Positions 33,276 through 45,179 of a stretch of 64,000 nt of DNA are shown piece by piece. A program made the position numbers and the translations under genes. Source of the DNA: Isoetes taiwanensis (Eukaryota; Streptophyta; Lycopodiopsida; Isoetales; Isoetaceae). The notes beneath the pieces are model-generated. The model searched no databases. It was given only the letters and a program-made list of their open reading frames with translations, and had not been told where the DNA came from. The DNA lies in the NCBI GenBank assembly GCA_021234155.1, contig JAJEKV010000773.1, positions 1 through 64,000 of the forward strand, read 5' to 3'. Position 1 is the first letter of the stretch. Each line of letters begins with the position of its first letter.

Positions 33276-34985
33276 TATAGATGTAAAAGATACAAAGCTA
33301 ACACAAGGTTAGCTTTAGATAGTGTCGTCTCTGAGAGGAGGAGAGTAAATTGATAAGTGAAATATGTTGAATAAACTTTGTGCTATGAAGTCAGATACAG
33401 GCACTTTGTGTATGAAGTATGTAATTATATAAGGTGGACGAATAAAACAAACCAATAAGAATGTGCAAATTAGCATCCTACCTAAACCATTACAAAAAGT
33501 AGACATGAAGGTTGTAATCGTAAGGACTGTGTAGGTTAGCTCCGTACCTTCTACCATTAAACACAATCTTGCAATTCAATATTTCATGTCTATGTTTTGA
33601 TTATGTTGAGGGTAAAACATCATGGAAATATTAATTTGCGTCAAGATGTGGTGCAGTGTAAAATCATTTTTAAGATCAAGAAAAACTTATGAAGGTGAAG
33701 TTGAATGTTCCTTTGCTCAAAAGAACACAAAAAACAAGGTGCTGCGCACGGAGGGTTGCCCTCCATGGCCGGAGAGTGAAGTGACTTAAGTTGTAGTTGT
33801 AGACAATAGAGTGTTCGAATCGAAATTGCTATTTTAAGACATTGACATTTTGTGAACGTGTTGGTACGCATTTGCATTACTAAGTTCTGCTTAGGTGTTG
33901 AGGTGTTGTTGGAGTAGGATGTAGTTGGACATATGGACTTTGGGATTTGGCAAGGTATTGGTGTTTGGTGCTTGGTATGGAACTAGGATGGCGAGAAGCA
34001 TAAAGAGAAGTGTAATAAGGAGAGAATGGATGTACATGTTTTGTGAAGTGGTTTAAATCGTAGTTGAAAGTTATGTTTTGACATTTTATTGAAATTGGTA
34101 CTTTTAGACAATAGAGTACTTGAAACCATGAGTTTATTAATAAGATGATATACATTGGAGTACTTGATAGTTGATAACATCTGAAACAATTTATGAAGAA
34201 TCGAAATAGAGGAACAAGAGATCAATTTTTTTTTGTCGGATCCTTCTCCGAGAGTCAGAATATACAAGTACTTTTTTGTGGCAACGACTTTTTTTGATGT
34301 ATGCATTGAGACAAAGTATACTCAATGCCTCATTAATGCCTAAGTAGGACTACAACTTGTTGTAATATATATTTTCAATACAATGTTTTTGTTGTTTGGT
34401 GGGACTTAAGTTGTTGTGGTAGGTGTTTATTCCAAGAGACAAAAAAGCGATTGGGCAAGAGCACAAATTGAATGGCGGAGAGCAATGTTTGTTTGTGCCA
34501 TAGTTTCAGAATCCTACAATAATATCTCAAAAATGTAGAGACGGTATGCCTAGACAAGGTATTGACGTATGATGGCTATATGCATATCTTCTTAGCATGC
34601 GGTTATTGAAGTTGTTTCTCTTGGTAAGTAGATAATGCATTCCCTAAAACAAATGCTTTATAGCTCAATCAAAGTTATCCATACAACATGGCAAATCCTT
34701 TGTTTTATCTTTTTAACCCGTGGTTACGTTGAAGATGGAAGTTGGAAAGCAAATTCATCTCCATCTTCAAATGCAAGATTGGCTCCTTGTCCAAGGGAAG
34801 GAGATACAACATGCACAACATCTAAGACGCAAGAATATTGGCCGCTTGCTTGTTAAGAAAAGGAACACATTACGCATATATTTTATACCTTTCAAGAGCA
34901 CTACAAAACTTTTTATACACCCTAATCTACACCCTAATCTATGCCATTATTCACACATATTACAAGCATATTCCAAATTCACCTA
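33276..34985. other. AT-rich DNA without recognised content
   Basis: Several 200–330 base open stretches on both strands, none with a recognisable motif. A poly-T run at 34,226–34,236. At 34,920–34,945 caccctaatcta is repeated in tandem. Confidence 0.4.
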
Positions 34986-35006
34986 GGGTTTGCCTTTGGG
35001 CAACCC
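34986..35006. repeat. GGGTTTGCC / GGGCAACCC hairpin, copy 1
   Basis: Short inverted repeat followed by CAAAA-type sequence. A longer version in the same orientation lies at 37,932–37,955. Confidence 0.6.
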
Positions 35007-36480
35007 AAAACCAACACTTATATTAGGATCTTGAATTGAATAGTTTTGTCTCGTGCCATTGACGATGTTTAAGACATCGGCGTAATGCTTGTTTATGATG
35101 TCGAGTAATCGGGCATTCTCGCTATACCTAATTTCGAGCAAGGTGTAGAGTGCAGCACGGAAATGAGACTCATTATGGGTTTTCTTGCCAAAGCTTACAT
35201 AAGCGTGCTAGAGGCTGACCTTTATCGATGCGGGACTAATCACGACTCAAGAACAATGGTTTCCGACCCTTTTTTGCTTGGTCTAGCTCGATCTTTTTAT
35301 CGAATTTCTTACTTTCTTCGCCCGGTGAGGGTTTTAATCTAGATGATTTTTGAATTAGATTGATCCACATAGGGAGCCATAAGCATCGTACCGAGTAAAT
35401 TTTAGGGCTTGGCCAGTCTGAGCCTTTCAACAAGTCGGCTATAGCCATTCACTATAACCTCGGTTGCATAATTCCGAGAATCGACTTAATCCAAAAGCGG
35501 CAAGGCGTAAGGAATACAAAAAATCACAAGTGGAAAAAAGGTATGCTAAAATATACTATGCAACAATTTGCATCCTTTACAACGGGATAAATGCTAGCGG
35601 TTTATCTACAACGACCGGGAACTAGGTAAGCTCACCACAATCAAGCTGCTAAGGATCGTGCCTTGTTCTAATAACCGGATCTTCGAACCGATAACAAAGT
35701 AATAAGAAAGATGCCCTCTTAAATTGATAACGGATGAGGAGTGAGCATACCATTAACAAAAGCCTAAGAAGTCAAAGAACTTAGTTTCGTGCATTTGTAT
35801 TTGCTGCCATAATTCTGAGTTATTAGAACTTTAAGTATATGAACCAAACTACCTACTATAGAACTAAGCGAGTCAAAGCGCACATATGATCACCACAATT
35901 GATCAAAACCAAATTAGCACATATCTATCTATATTTAATGAAACAAAATTCATTGAATTGTTTGCTCAAACATGATATAGATTCTAAGGACACTGTTTAC
36001 GCCATGTCTTTCTCCCTTTGTTCTTTTCCTCGTGCCTTGTGTTAAAAGGGGCAAGGTAAAATGAATATGAAAGCCAAAACGGAAGGTGACAGTTTCAACA
36101 TCGTCTCGGCGTCCATATTCACTTGAAGCCATGTGCGCAAGACAAAACCGAGAGAATACATTAAAATTTACTAAATTTAAGATCCGAACTTTCAATCCAA
36201 CACTAAATTTTGAAAGGTAACAAAGATGGAAATGCGTTATGGCTCAAAACCGACATCCGAAAAACAATGGCCAACTTACGCAATACATCTCCGGCTTGAG
36301 TGTCAAGCGAGGGGCCTTGTCGATAATGAAGAGCTGCTTTTCTCAAAAGAGTGGCCACAAAGCATCTCTTTGTTGCTGTGTGGATGCGTTTATAGAGTAA
36401 GCTCATGGCGCCCATGCTTCTAGAGCGGCTTAAAGAGGATGCTAAGGGCTCGACAGATTGAAGCCTAGGGCATCGCATCC
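35007..36480 (-). other. Exon-like open segments of an unrecognised gene (minus)
   Basis: Three stretches read open on the minus strand with ordinary protein-like composition: 36,203–36,478 (SLLYKRIHTATKRCFVA), 35,236–35,448 (ADLLKGSDWPSPKIY, GEESKKFDKKIELD) and about 35,030–35,190 (ESHFRAALYTLLEIRYSEN, DIINKHYADVL). Together they could be exons of a decayed cellular or captured gene bracketed by the two GGGTTTGCC hairpins. I do not recognise the family and have not established the splice sites. Confidence 0.3.
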
Positions 36481-37931
36481 ATCAAAACCTATGATAATCC
36501 CATCGCAGTTAGAAAAATTTGTGCAAAAGCTCCATGAAGCCGCGGCCAAATCCTAAGATTTTACAACTTCCAAAACAAAATGTGTCTATTGTGGGTTTTA
36601 AGACTCAAGCATGTACTATGTATCTTTGCTTAAATACATGGCACAAATATTTATTCTAAAGGATATATCACTGCAGACCGGATGCATACAATAATATTCC
36701 AAGCAGTCTCTTTTTGCAGCTGGGAAGCATAGCCAATACCAACTGCGTATTTAATCACATATGCACATTGTTAACCACTTCACCTGAGGTTACAGCATAA
36801 CCTGCATTTTTTCTCTCCAATCCACAAAATGTACTAAATAAAATATATTAAAGACTTACATTTTGACAAGCTCGGGTTTCCTTCGTATTAAGATAATAAC
36901 CAAACAAGCTCCTCCAAAGTTGCATATTTAGCCATGGCAGAACCATCAAGATAACAATGAAGCCAGCCACGCCATCAAAAGGTTAGCCAAGGTTAATTGT
37001 CGGGAAGACCATGATCCACATTATAGACAAAAGAAGCACACAACATAGGAAGAGTGGGCGAAGAACCCAAACCCAAGACCGCATAGCTTAGATTCGATGC
37101 GAAAGGGAAGAAAGGCCAGCAAGTGGGTTCCTTGAGAAATTGAAACATAAAACATAGAAAAGCAGGCAAAGGAATTCAATGAAGAAAGGGAAGGAAGCCC
37201 GATGATCGCCTGATTGCTTTGTAAATGGTGGCGATTAGGAAAGACTCGTTGGATTACCAATTAAGCCAAGACCGCACTGTTCGTTGATAGGAAGCCTTTG
37301 GTTGAGTTTTGAGACCTTCGTTCGAATCAAGCTAGGCAAAGAAATTTGACCTTGGGACCCAAGGGGCGTTTTCGTCGAAGAAGGGTTTTGGTAGTGGCAA
37401 TGGCCGATTCGACCCGATGTCCGCATTGGGTTCCATAACTTCCGTCCATGCCTCTACTCATAAGATGTGACCATGACACAATTTCGCATACAATCAAACC
37501 ACTCAACCAATACAATAACGCTCACCATTTTTCCATCGTTCTTTGCTTTCGTATCATCGTCAGGTTGCTCTCACCCTTCACAAAATGGGGCGGGGATGAT
37601 AAACCCCTGCCTCGTCCGGGAGCCTTCCCCGATTCCCATACCACGGGTTCGAGAAAAAAAGCGCAATTCAAATGGTAACGTCATAATCAACAAATTACTT
37701 GCACTAACTCCATCTCCGCGATAGCCAAGCAACGCCCAACAAACTTCGAGAATGCCACATCATCCCAGAGCCGAGCGGAGGCCTCTCCGGTTAGCTGGTT
37801 TCAAGAGTGGCTGCCCAACAACGAAAACGACCTAGCATTTACTGACCAATAAGGGGTTTTTAGCAGTCATAGGCATATTTCAAGCATATACTGGCATATA
37901 CCTATAATATGCCACAAACCCACATAAACAA
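36481..37931. other. No recognised gene
   Basis: Contains minus-strand open stretches at 37,021–37,260 and 37,235–37,515 that overlap in different frames and match nothing I know. The 37,230–37,800 part is GC-richer than its surroundings. Confidence 0.35.
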
Positions 37932-37955
37932 GGGTTTGCCCCCTAGGGGCAACCC
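37932..37955. repeat. GGGTTTGCC / GGGCAACCC hairpin, copy 2
   Basis: Inverted repeat of GGGTTTGCCCC and GGGGCAACCC around CTA. Same orientation as 34,986–35,006. Confidence 0.7.
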
Positions 37956-40156
37956 AAAAACATCTTTAAAATTTTTCCATAAAAGTTAGAATTTGTTTTA
38001 TTTCCCCTCCTTCCTTGTGATTGAATTGTAGTGCCAACACAGGGAGGCGTTGTTAACATACATATGTAATTTTTACATTGTGTGCATCAATAGTTGTATG
38101 AGACTACTTTGTAAGAGAATCCTGAACTTGTGCAAATCATGTTAAGATTCTCAACATCGTTTTGTACATCCATAGAAAATATTCATGTTCCATATTGATG
38201 CCTTAACTATTGCAAGAAGACAAATCTGGCTTTTCCAAAAACACAATATTTTGTGTACCTTAAAGATGCATTTGTCAATTTCCTATGGTTTGCTAAAATG
38301 TGGCTTTTCAAGACCACTAAATCGGTGTGCCACCCTCTTACCAATTTACCCTTTATTGCCTTAAGGATGCACTTTGTCAATTCCCTGCGTATACACTTCT
38401 TGCTTTTCTTCATCTATCCTTCCAAGAAATCATTTATATTCGAGCAGAACCCGCAGGCCTGATATGGACCAAGGTTAGATTTGAGATTGACACCTGAGAA
38501 TTAATAGCAATTAGTGTTTGAAAATGTAGCACCTTTAATATCCATTGTAATATGAGCATGGTCTCCTATTTCCATTGTAATGGCACTATTATTTCTTTTC
38601 CATGGTTACATTTTGGATATTAATGCCTCAGTGACATGGTTTGAGCAGTAATGGCACCACTCTGGATAGTGGATACTGGTTCCAAAGGAGAATTTGTACT
38701 GCTATCGATGAAAGTTATGTTCCAGTACCTTGATTTTTTTTCCTCTGGTCAGTGGCAAGTATATCAAATGTTCAAGAATATGGTTTAATATTGGTTTTGG
38801 GACATAATAAAATGCTGGTAGTACTTTAAACAGAAGGAAAGATATACTTGCAGAACCATATCATGGGCCTTACTGGTTCAAAAGATCAAAGATCACGATC
38901 ACGTATTAATCTGTAACATTCACACACCCAGTTGTTATTAGAATAAAATGCCTTTAAGAGTAAAAAATGGACATGCAAAATTTGATCAAATACGCGTAAG
39001 TTCAACTAAACGGCCATGTTTTGCTCAAATGTGCATTGCAGTAATACCTAGCTCTTATTAGAGGTCTTTGAAGCAAAAATTGCCATGCACATAGAAAATG
39101 TTAAATAGTGCTTGCAAGAAAGAAAAGATAAGAAAATGAAATAACAATAATTGAAACCAATGTAAGCATGTATGCATCACCTTCACATGATGTGCTACCA
39201 CTGATTTTAAAAGATTTGAAATGATTCTCCTTTAGCATGAGTTAAAGTAGGATAAGATGCATTCATTGCGAAAAAACGACTAATAACTGAGCATAGATAA
39301 GGTGAGATTGCGAGTTGCTAGATAAGGTGAGATTGCGAGTTGCAAACCATCTGCATTTTATAAGATCTATTAGAAAATCTGGCATGGTTCTAAAATGGCA
39401 TTACGTGGCTCAAAAACTTCATCATAGTTGGATCTAGAGAATGTATAAAGATCTGCAACCCATAAGATCGAGAACAATCGATAAATGCATAGGTTTAACT
39501 ACCTTTAATATTCTGAAAAGGCATGCAAATGTCATCGAAAACTAATGTGCTTTGCATGCCACAATTGAATCACTCACTAATAAATAGTGCTCCTTTTAGT
39601 AATCTGCATGGTGATAAAATGGCAGTATACAGATCATGGTTTGAAAAGGCATGCATCACTTACATCAGCATGTGCAAACATAGCAAATAAAGCATGCTTA
39701 CGTAGACCTCCACTGGCAAAAGTCCTGCGTCCGAGAAACAAATGAGAAGAGAAATGAATGAACAGTCCCCCTAAGCCTAACCTTTTCAAATTTGTCCACT
39801 CCCTGTAAAATTTGAGGCCCTCTTAGCTGCAGTTTCTAGGATGTTGATGCAGCTATAGATCTCTCTGCATTCGCCCTATGAACCCCATCTAAACCTTCAA
39901 TCTGTCATAATTTCTGTCATAATTCTTAAAGAATGCCCCAAAATTCCTGTTTATTACAACAACATTACATGCCCTTTTTTTAAGCTAGAAACAGAATCCT
40001 ATGTAGTTTTATTTTATTGACAGATTTTGAAGAATGCAATAGTGTTGATGCATCATAATCCTATGATATAGAACATCCGTCAACCAACATAAATATATAT
40101 GCAGCATAGAAAATGCCCAACAAACAGAGCAATGCAAACAAAAAGTTGATACAGAC
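37956..40156. other. AT-rich spacer; includes a 25-bp tandem pair
   Basis: 38,257–38,385 carries two imperfect copies of cttaaagatgcatttgtcaa. 39,295–39,344 is an exact tandem pair of a 25-mer beginning agataaggtgagattg. Otherwise no recognised content; later peroxidase exons were looked for on the minus strand and not found. Confidence 0.45.
39295..39344. repeat. 25-bp exact tandem duplication
   Basis: Units 39,295–39,319 and 39,320–39,344, from agataaggtgag to gcgagttgct (the last base differs). Confidence 0.85.
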
Positions 40157-40354
40157 CTGAACCTGGCAGGCATGGAAGACGACGCGAAGAAGAGCAACAG
40201 GGGCAGTTGGATCAAACACACGATTTTGCTGAAGTGTTCTTCTTGCAATATTCTCAGCATCAGGACAAGTATCAGCATAAAAGCCACGCCTCGATCCATT
40301 TGCCATTGCGCCATAGCTCCAGAAGCTGATCCATGCAAGCAATATCAACAACAT
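40157..40354 (-). pseudogene. Class III peroxidase, first exon only
   Basis: Minus strand, 66 codons from the ATG at 40,354. A hydrophobic signal peptide (LLILLAWISFW) is followed by the mature N-terminus GFYADTCPDAENI and LLRVVFHACQVQ, and then a GT donor exactly where plant class III peroxidases (secreted haem enzymes of the cell wall) have their first intron. Distal Arg (R57) and distal His (H61) are present. The usual HDCFVQ reads HACQVQ: the Asp that binds the distal calcium is Ala, and the Phe is Gln. No further exon is visible within 2 kb downstream, so I treat it as an orphan exon. Confidence 0.75.
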
Positions 40355-40813
40355 TTCGCCTCTTTCTAATTATGCAATTCCGTTGTGAGGCTTGTGCTTG
40401 TGGGCAATATATAACATCTTCGGGAATCATTGCCGAATCATTGGGCAGAGGTTTTGGATTTTGAAATCAAGAAAATGGATTAGATCACCAGAATGCAGAT
40501 AGGGTCTTGCGTGTTTAAGCCTTCCGGTCCATCGTTCAACATATGGCGAAAAAAAATTGCATTTATCATCAAAATCCCTCAAGTTTGCAACTAACGGTTG
40601 CAATATTTGGCTAAGATTATTAGACATCGCACCCTTTCATTTGGGGGACACACGGATACCTAACATGCACAATCTAAGCCATCAATCAAGACAAAACCGA
40701 CAAAATACGGGCCGCGGGTGCATGGAAGGATATTGGGACAATCTCGCCATCGGGAGGAGGAGACAGATGCCACGATATTATAATATAGGATTATTTGAAG
40801 ATATCCTTGCAGT
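40355..40813. other. Spacer, no recognised gene
   Basis: Between the peroxidase exon and the DUF7869-like relic, which lie in opposite orientations. Upstream (5') DNA for both. No clear promoter element seen. Confidence 0.35.
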
Positions 40814-42600
40814 TTGAGTTTAACTCCTGAAGAAAATGTTCTTCCTCCTGCATTTGTGGGTTCCTCTACTCTAATGTCCATAAGATCTTCAATTCGTCTT
40901 GAGGATACTCCTAGTCCAGAACCCAACATATTGCCTATGCCTTTTGTGCCTTCTCCAACTCCAATCAGAAACATCTTACCTACACCTTTTGCGCCATCTT
41001 CCGCTTCACATAACAGACTAGCCCCACCCTTCCTTCCATCTCCCCAAACAATTTAGGCTCCTGTTCTGAGATGTCCAGTGTGGGTAGACCAACTCGAGCA
41101 GCACGCTTAAGACCTTGTAAACTTCATCATAAATTTTCTGAACATAACTTTAGCTCCTTCATATCTTCATTTAATGAAATTTTACCCTCACCACCACGTC
41201 ATACACCTATTGCCACTGTGACATAATTATAGCGAATTTCAGTCTGCTGTTAGAAATATATTTGAAGATTTCACATGGATAAGCTATGTGCAGTTAGGAA
41301 TAACTACAGCTCTATGACATTGGCTTACCAGAATGCCTACTTGGCTTATCATGTAGGACCAGACCGTCAGACCTTCTTACATTACATCAATCGTGAACAA
41401 GTTTTCCAAAACTGCTTCATGGTTGTCCATCGTTTGGGGGCCACTATAATGTCACACACAAAATTATATAAAAATCCTGCAACAGATGATCATTGTGGAG
41501 CTAGAAGAGTTATAACAATGCACGCCTTAGTTGATGTATCTCAGATGGAGAATTACTTTAGAGAGATATGTGAAAAGTTGCCCAAATAATATATATCATT
41601 TAACATACAACATCACAAAGAAAGATATCTTTTAGGAATACAAGGAGATGTGCACTGGGTCTAAGCATGTCTCCTACTCACACTTCACTAGACTTTGAAA
41701 AAGTGAATTCAATCATAGGATGTCCATGTGCTCAAGGTGTGCAGGTAAAAAAGAAATTGCAAAGATGGAGATCGAAAGAAGTAAGTTTAACCTTTGTTTC
41801 TCATATTCTACTAAGATAATTACTAAGAATAAGGTTCTTTAACAGATATTATTCAACAAAACCTTACTAGACACTGTGAACAACAAGCGGTCGAGAGAAG
41901 GAACCTTGCTAAGCATAGAAAGAAAACTCTTGATGTCTACTACAGTACATGTTTGTTGTGATTGATGGTATGGACCAAAAAAGAACAACTCTATCTCATT
42001 TTCTTAATATTCTTAAAGATACACCAGAGAAATGCTTTGTGAAGGTCCACCTCGTGGGGGGAATGGTCCTCAAAGGAAGTCTAAAGTGCAAAGTGTTCTT
42101 AATATATCTTAACTTGCATGGTGACCCAAACCTCACAATTAAAATTCTAACAAGGTGCTGCGTGAGCAACAACAATTAACACCAGTGATCTACCTGAAAC
42201 TTGACAACACTACCAGAAAGAACAAAAATCAAATACTCTTTGCTTATTATGCCATGTTCGTGGAGCTTGGGATCTTCAGAAAAGTGAAGCTTGATTTTCT
42301 ACTTGTAGGCCACACTCATGATCAATTGATCAGAAGTTCAGCAAATTTTCTGTGCGTCTTGGGAGGACGAAGGCTTTTTGCCTTTCAAATTTAGTTTGAA
42401 TCATTGAAGACTCTTATATTCCCACACCAATAGTTGAGCTTCTAAAGGAGACTGCTGACTTTAGAGAGTTGTTTTCTCCCGATGCACTGCTCGAGAACAA
42501 GCAGTGAACAATTTGAATGATCTCACTTTTCAACGCTATATCAAGTCTTACTTGAAGAATGGAGAAAGTCTTCTGCAAGGAAAAAGAGTACACCATAACT
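40814..42600 (+). pseudogene. DUF7869-like (transposase-like) relic
   Basis: Plus strand in at least four frame segments. 40,814–41,056 is a Pro/Ser-rich leader. 41,275–41,589 is open (YHVGPDRQTFLHYINREQVF). 41,949–42,179 has VIDGMDQKRTTLSHF and VKVHLVGGMV. 42,155–42,394 has YLKLDNTTRKNKNQILFAYY and FLLVGHTHDQ. 42,415–42,510 has TPIVELLKETADFRELFSPD. This order (IDGMDQK, LDN..KNKN, VGHTH, TP.VE.L) matches a family of large uncharacterised eukaryotic proteins annotated with DUF7869, often multicopy and transposon-like. The spaced acidic motifs suggest an RNase H-like DDE fold, which is my inference. Frameshifts at about 42,150 and 42,390 and stops between 41,590 and 41,949 show it is dead. Confidence 0.65.
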
Positions 42601-42631
42601 AAAGACTGTAGTCCAACAGGGGGGTTGCGCT

Positions 42632-44900
42632 TCATATATTTGCTCTTAATCGTCGGCTTGTTTTGAGTTGTCGATAAACAATACACATTCTCAAACTTCC
42701 ATCTTTCTTCTTCGTGAAGAGGATGGATGCCCTGAAGTGTGACACACTACGCCAAATAAATCCAAGCTCAGGCAACTCCTTCAACTGCTTCTTGAGCTCT
42801 GCTAACTCAAGAGTGCTCATTATATAAGGAGCCTTATTGGCCGGCTTTGCGTTTGGTGCAAGAGTGATTTTCCACTCTATGCCTCTATTGGATGGAAGCT
42901 CTCAGATCTCATCCAAAAATATGTCATGGAACTTCTTGATTAGCTTTGCAATTGGCCTAAGCAATTGTTTTGAAGTAGCATCTTTCTTCTTACTACTGCT
43001 AATGGGGTGGATGACCTCCAATTTAAGAATATATTCAACTTCATCCTTCACGATACACTGACATGCACTGCATTATGAAACCAATTTTCTTATCTTTGAC
43101 CACGAAGCACTTGCCAGTCGGAGTCATAATCGAAATTTCATGCTTATCATAGTCGATCATTGCTTTAGCTGGCTTCAAGAGCTCCATGCCCACCATAGGG
43201 TCATACTTCCCGATGTCCACGATTTCTGTGCCCATGCTCAAGTTGGTTCCAGTCAAGGCTAGATCAAAATCTACCCTCCTTACTTTAGTGTGGCGGATCG
43301 CCCCACTTTCATGCTGACTGGTCTCGACTTAGACTTAAGAGTCTTAGTCTTTAGCAATGCTGCCATTCTAGAAGATGCAAGATTATGGGAGCTGCCCATA
43401 TCTATTAGCACTATATAAGGTCTATCGTCTATGATATCCTCAGCTAAGATAACTGTTGACTGACTTTCCAAATTTTCTGTTTCAATTGCTACACAAATTC
43501 TGCATTCATCTTCAATTAAGTCTTAGGCTTTGTCGTTGTCGTCCAATTCCATTTGAGATTCCCATCCTTTGAGCTCTGTCAATACTGCTTGCATAATGAA
43601 GGGGCACTCATGAGTGCGGTGACCTGGGTAGAAGCATCTAAAACATAGCGTTGTCCTTATGCACTCTTACCTCTTCTGCTTAGGAATACTATCCAGAAAG
43701 TTATTCACTGGCTTCCTCACTAAAGATCCTGATTGCACGTAGTCGTGCAGTTTAATAGCCCACGGGACAGGCTGTATGTCCTTCAACATGGAAGTCATCT
43801 GAAAGACACCCAGTTCTCAGTTCAGGAGGATCTCTCTCCGCTCCAGCTGACCAGCGGGCCGAGGAGTTATGTAAAGGCAGCGAGAGGCTGGGCTTCGGCC
43901 GAAGTGGGCGTTATACGGGGAGGCAATGATTGTCCGAGACCAGTGGCCTCAGAACCCATGGTTTGGTTATGTTTAGCTCATATGCATGTGCACACTTATT
44001 ATTATTTCTGTTATGTTATTCATGTTCATATTCTTTTTCCTTTGTCACGGTGATCGGGCTTATGCCCCATCTTTTGTATTGGGTCCCATAACCCATTTGG
44101 GTTTTCGCGGACGTTAAAATTCTATCTTATCTTATCTTATCTTCTCCTGATACTATTGGGTTATTGGCGTGAGGCTTGCTTATCTTGGTATATAGGACCC
44201 ATGACTTTGCCTTTGTGATAGAAAGACTGCTTCTGTGCCGGCATTGGGGATGCCTCCTCCAAACTCAATGCCTTGTTCTCTGCCTCCCGTAAGGTCTTAA
44301 TATTACTGTTCAATCCCTCAATAGATCCGTCCACTGCCTACCTTTCCATAATCCTGAGCACATTTAGTCGCAATATGCGAGCGGTTAGCAATTGCCACTT
44401 ATCCTTCATATTGTATGAGTTACCAAACTCTTCCATTTCATCCAATCATGACTCAACTTCCATATCCGATCTATCTTTTCTTAAGAATTGGCCTAACTTA
44501 CTGGTTTCCAAATGTTGCTCATGGCACTATCTATCTTTTTTTGATAATCCTCAGTCTTACAGTTCCTGTCTGACCCACTATCTGAGCTGCTGTCTGAGCT
44601 GGCATCTGGACCGCTATATGTGCTGGAGCTCGAGGAGCTATGGCTTTGCATGTTTCTTCGCCTCCTTCTCATGTTTCCAAAGGTTCCTAGTCTTGCTGGT
44701 TGTCCTGTTGCTACTCTGCCTTTTGAAGAGGTGGTGGTGATGGAGATGGCATTAGTCCATACCCCTCTCCTTGCATAAATGGAGTTACCCATTGCACGAG
44801 TTGCGCCATCTGATTGTGCATTTGAACTAGATGCATATTATCTCTGCCAAAGTCATCTCCTCTTCCGGAATCTCCCTGCTAAACAAGTCCTTTAGCTACC
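42632..44900 (-). mobile_element. Ty3/gypsy relic D: gag, protease, start of RT
   Basis: Minus strand. 44,493–44,792 encodes a Ser/Arg-rich gag part. 43,600–43,650 encodes a CCHC zinc knuckle (CFRCFYPGHRTHEC). 43,280–43,471 encodes the aspartic protease core (VLIDMGSSHN, D-M-G for the usual D-T/S-G). 43,041–43,256 is the protease–RT linker. 42,632–42,820 encodes the RT fingers (LAELKKQLKEL, FTKKKDGSLRMCIVYRQL). The element stops there, before the RT catalytic YxDD, and abuts the DUF7869-like relic. Gag is interrupted by a LINE at 43,734–44,144. Confidence 0.85.
43734..44144 (+). mobile_element. 5'-truncated LINE inside gypsy gag
   Basis: About 411 bases ending in the shared LINE 3' end (gggtcccata, gcggacgttaaaa) and a (tatct)n tail. 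TCCTGAT occurs on both sides (43,727–43,733 and 44,145–44,151) and is the probable target-site duplication. Same family as the 3' end of the RTE-like LINE at 54,100–56,735. Confidence 0.8.
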
Positions 44901-45179
44901 AATTGTATGCTTGGCATTGATTCTCTAGGACCTGTGAAGCTGAACCAAAGTTTCTAACTACAAATATTAATCGTACATACGTAATATTTAATGTACATGC
45001 TATTGGTTTGCTGTTATATTGATTTATTTCAATCATAAAAGAAATCAAGTCAAAATATGGCTATTTGGCTATATTCTTAGTTTTATTCATACTATAATAG
45101 TCATACAAGTTTAAACCAAGTATTTATCGCAAAATATATTCATAAAACCAAACATATTTAGCCTATAATAAAAGGCTAG
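44901..45179. other. AT-rich spacer
   Basis: Between the gag start of gypsy D and the 3' end of the hAT relic. The 5' LTR of gypsy D would be expected here, but no second LTR is available for comparison. Confidence 0.3.

Noticed and set aside
33641-34306. Overlapping minus-strand open stretches as a gene
   Set aside because: AT-rich, several frames equally open, no domain or motif.
39295-39344. Possible CRISPR-like or satellite repeat
   Set aside because: Only two abutting units with no spacers; a simple tandem duplication in a nuclear plant sequence.
44273-44740. 155-residue plus-strand open stretch rich in Ser/Leu/Cys
   Set aside because: Antisense of the Ser/Arg-rich gypsy gag on the minus strand.
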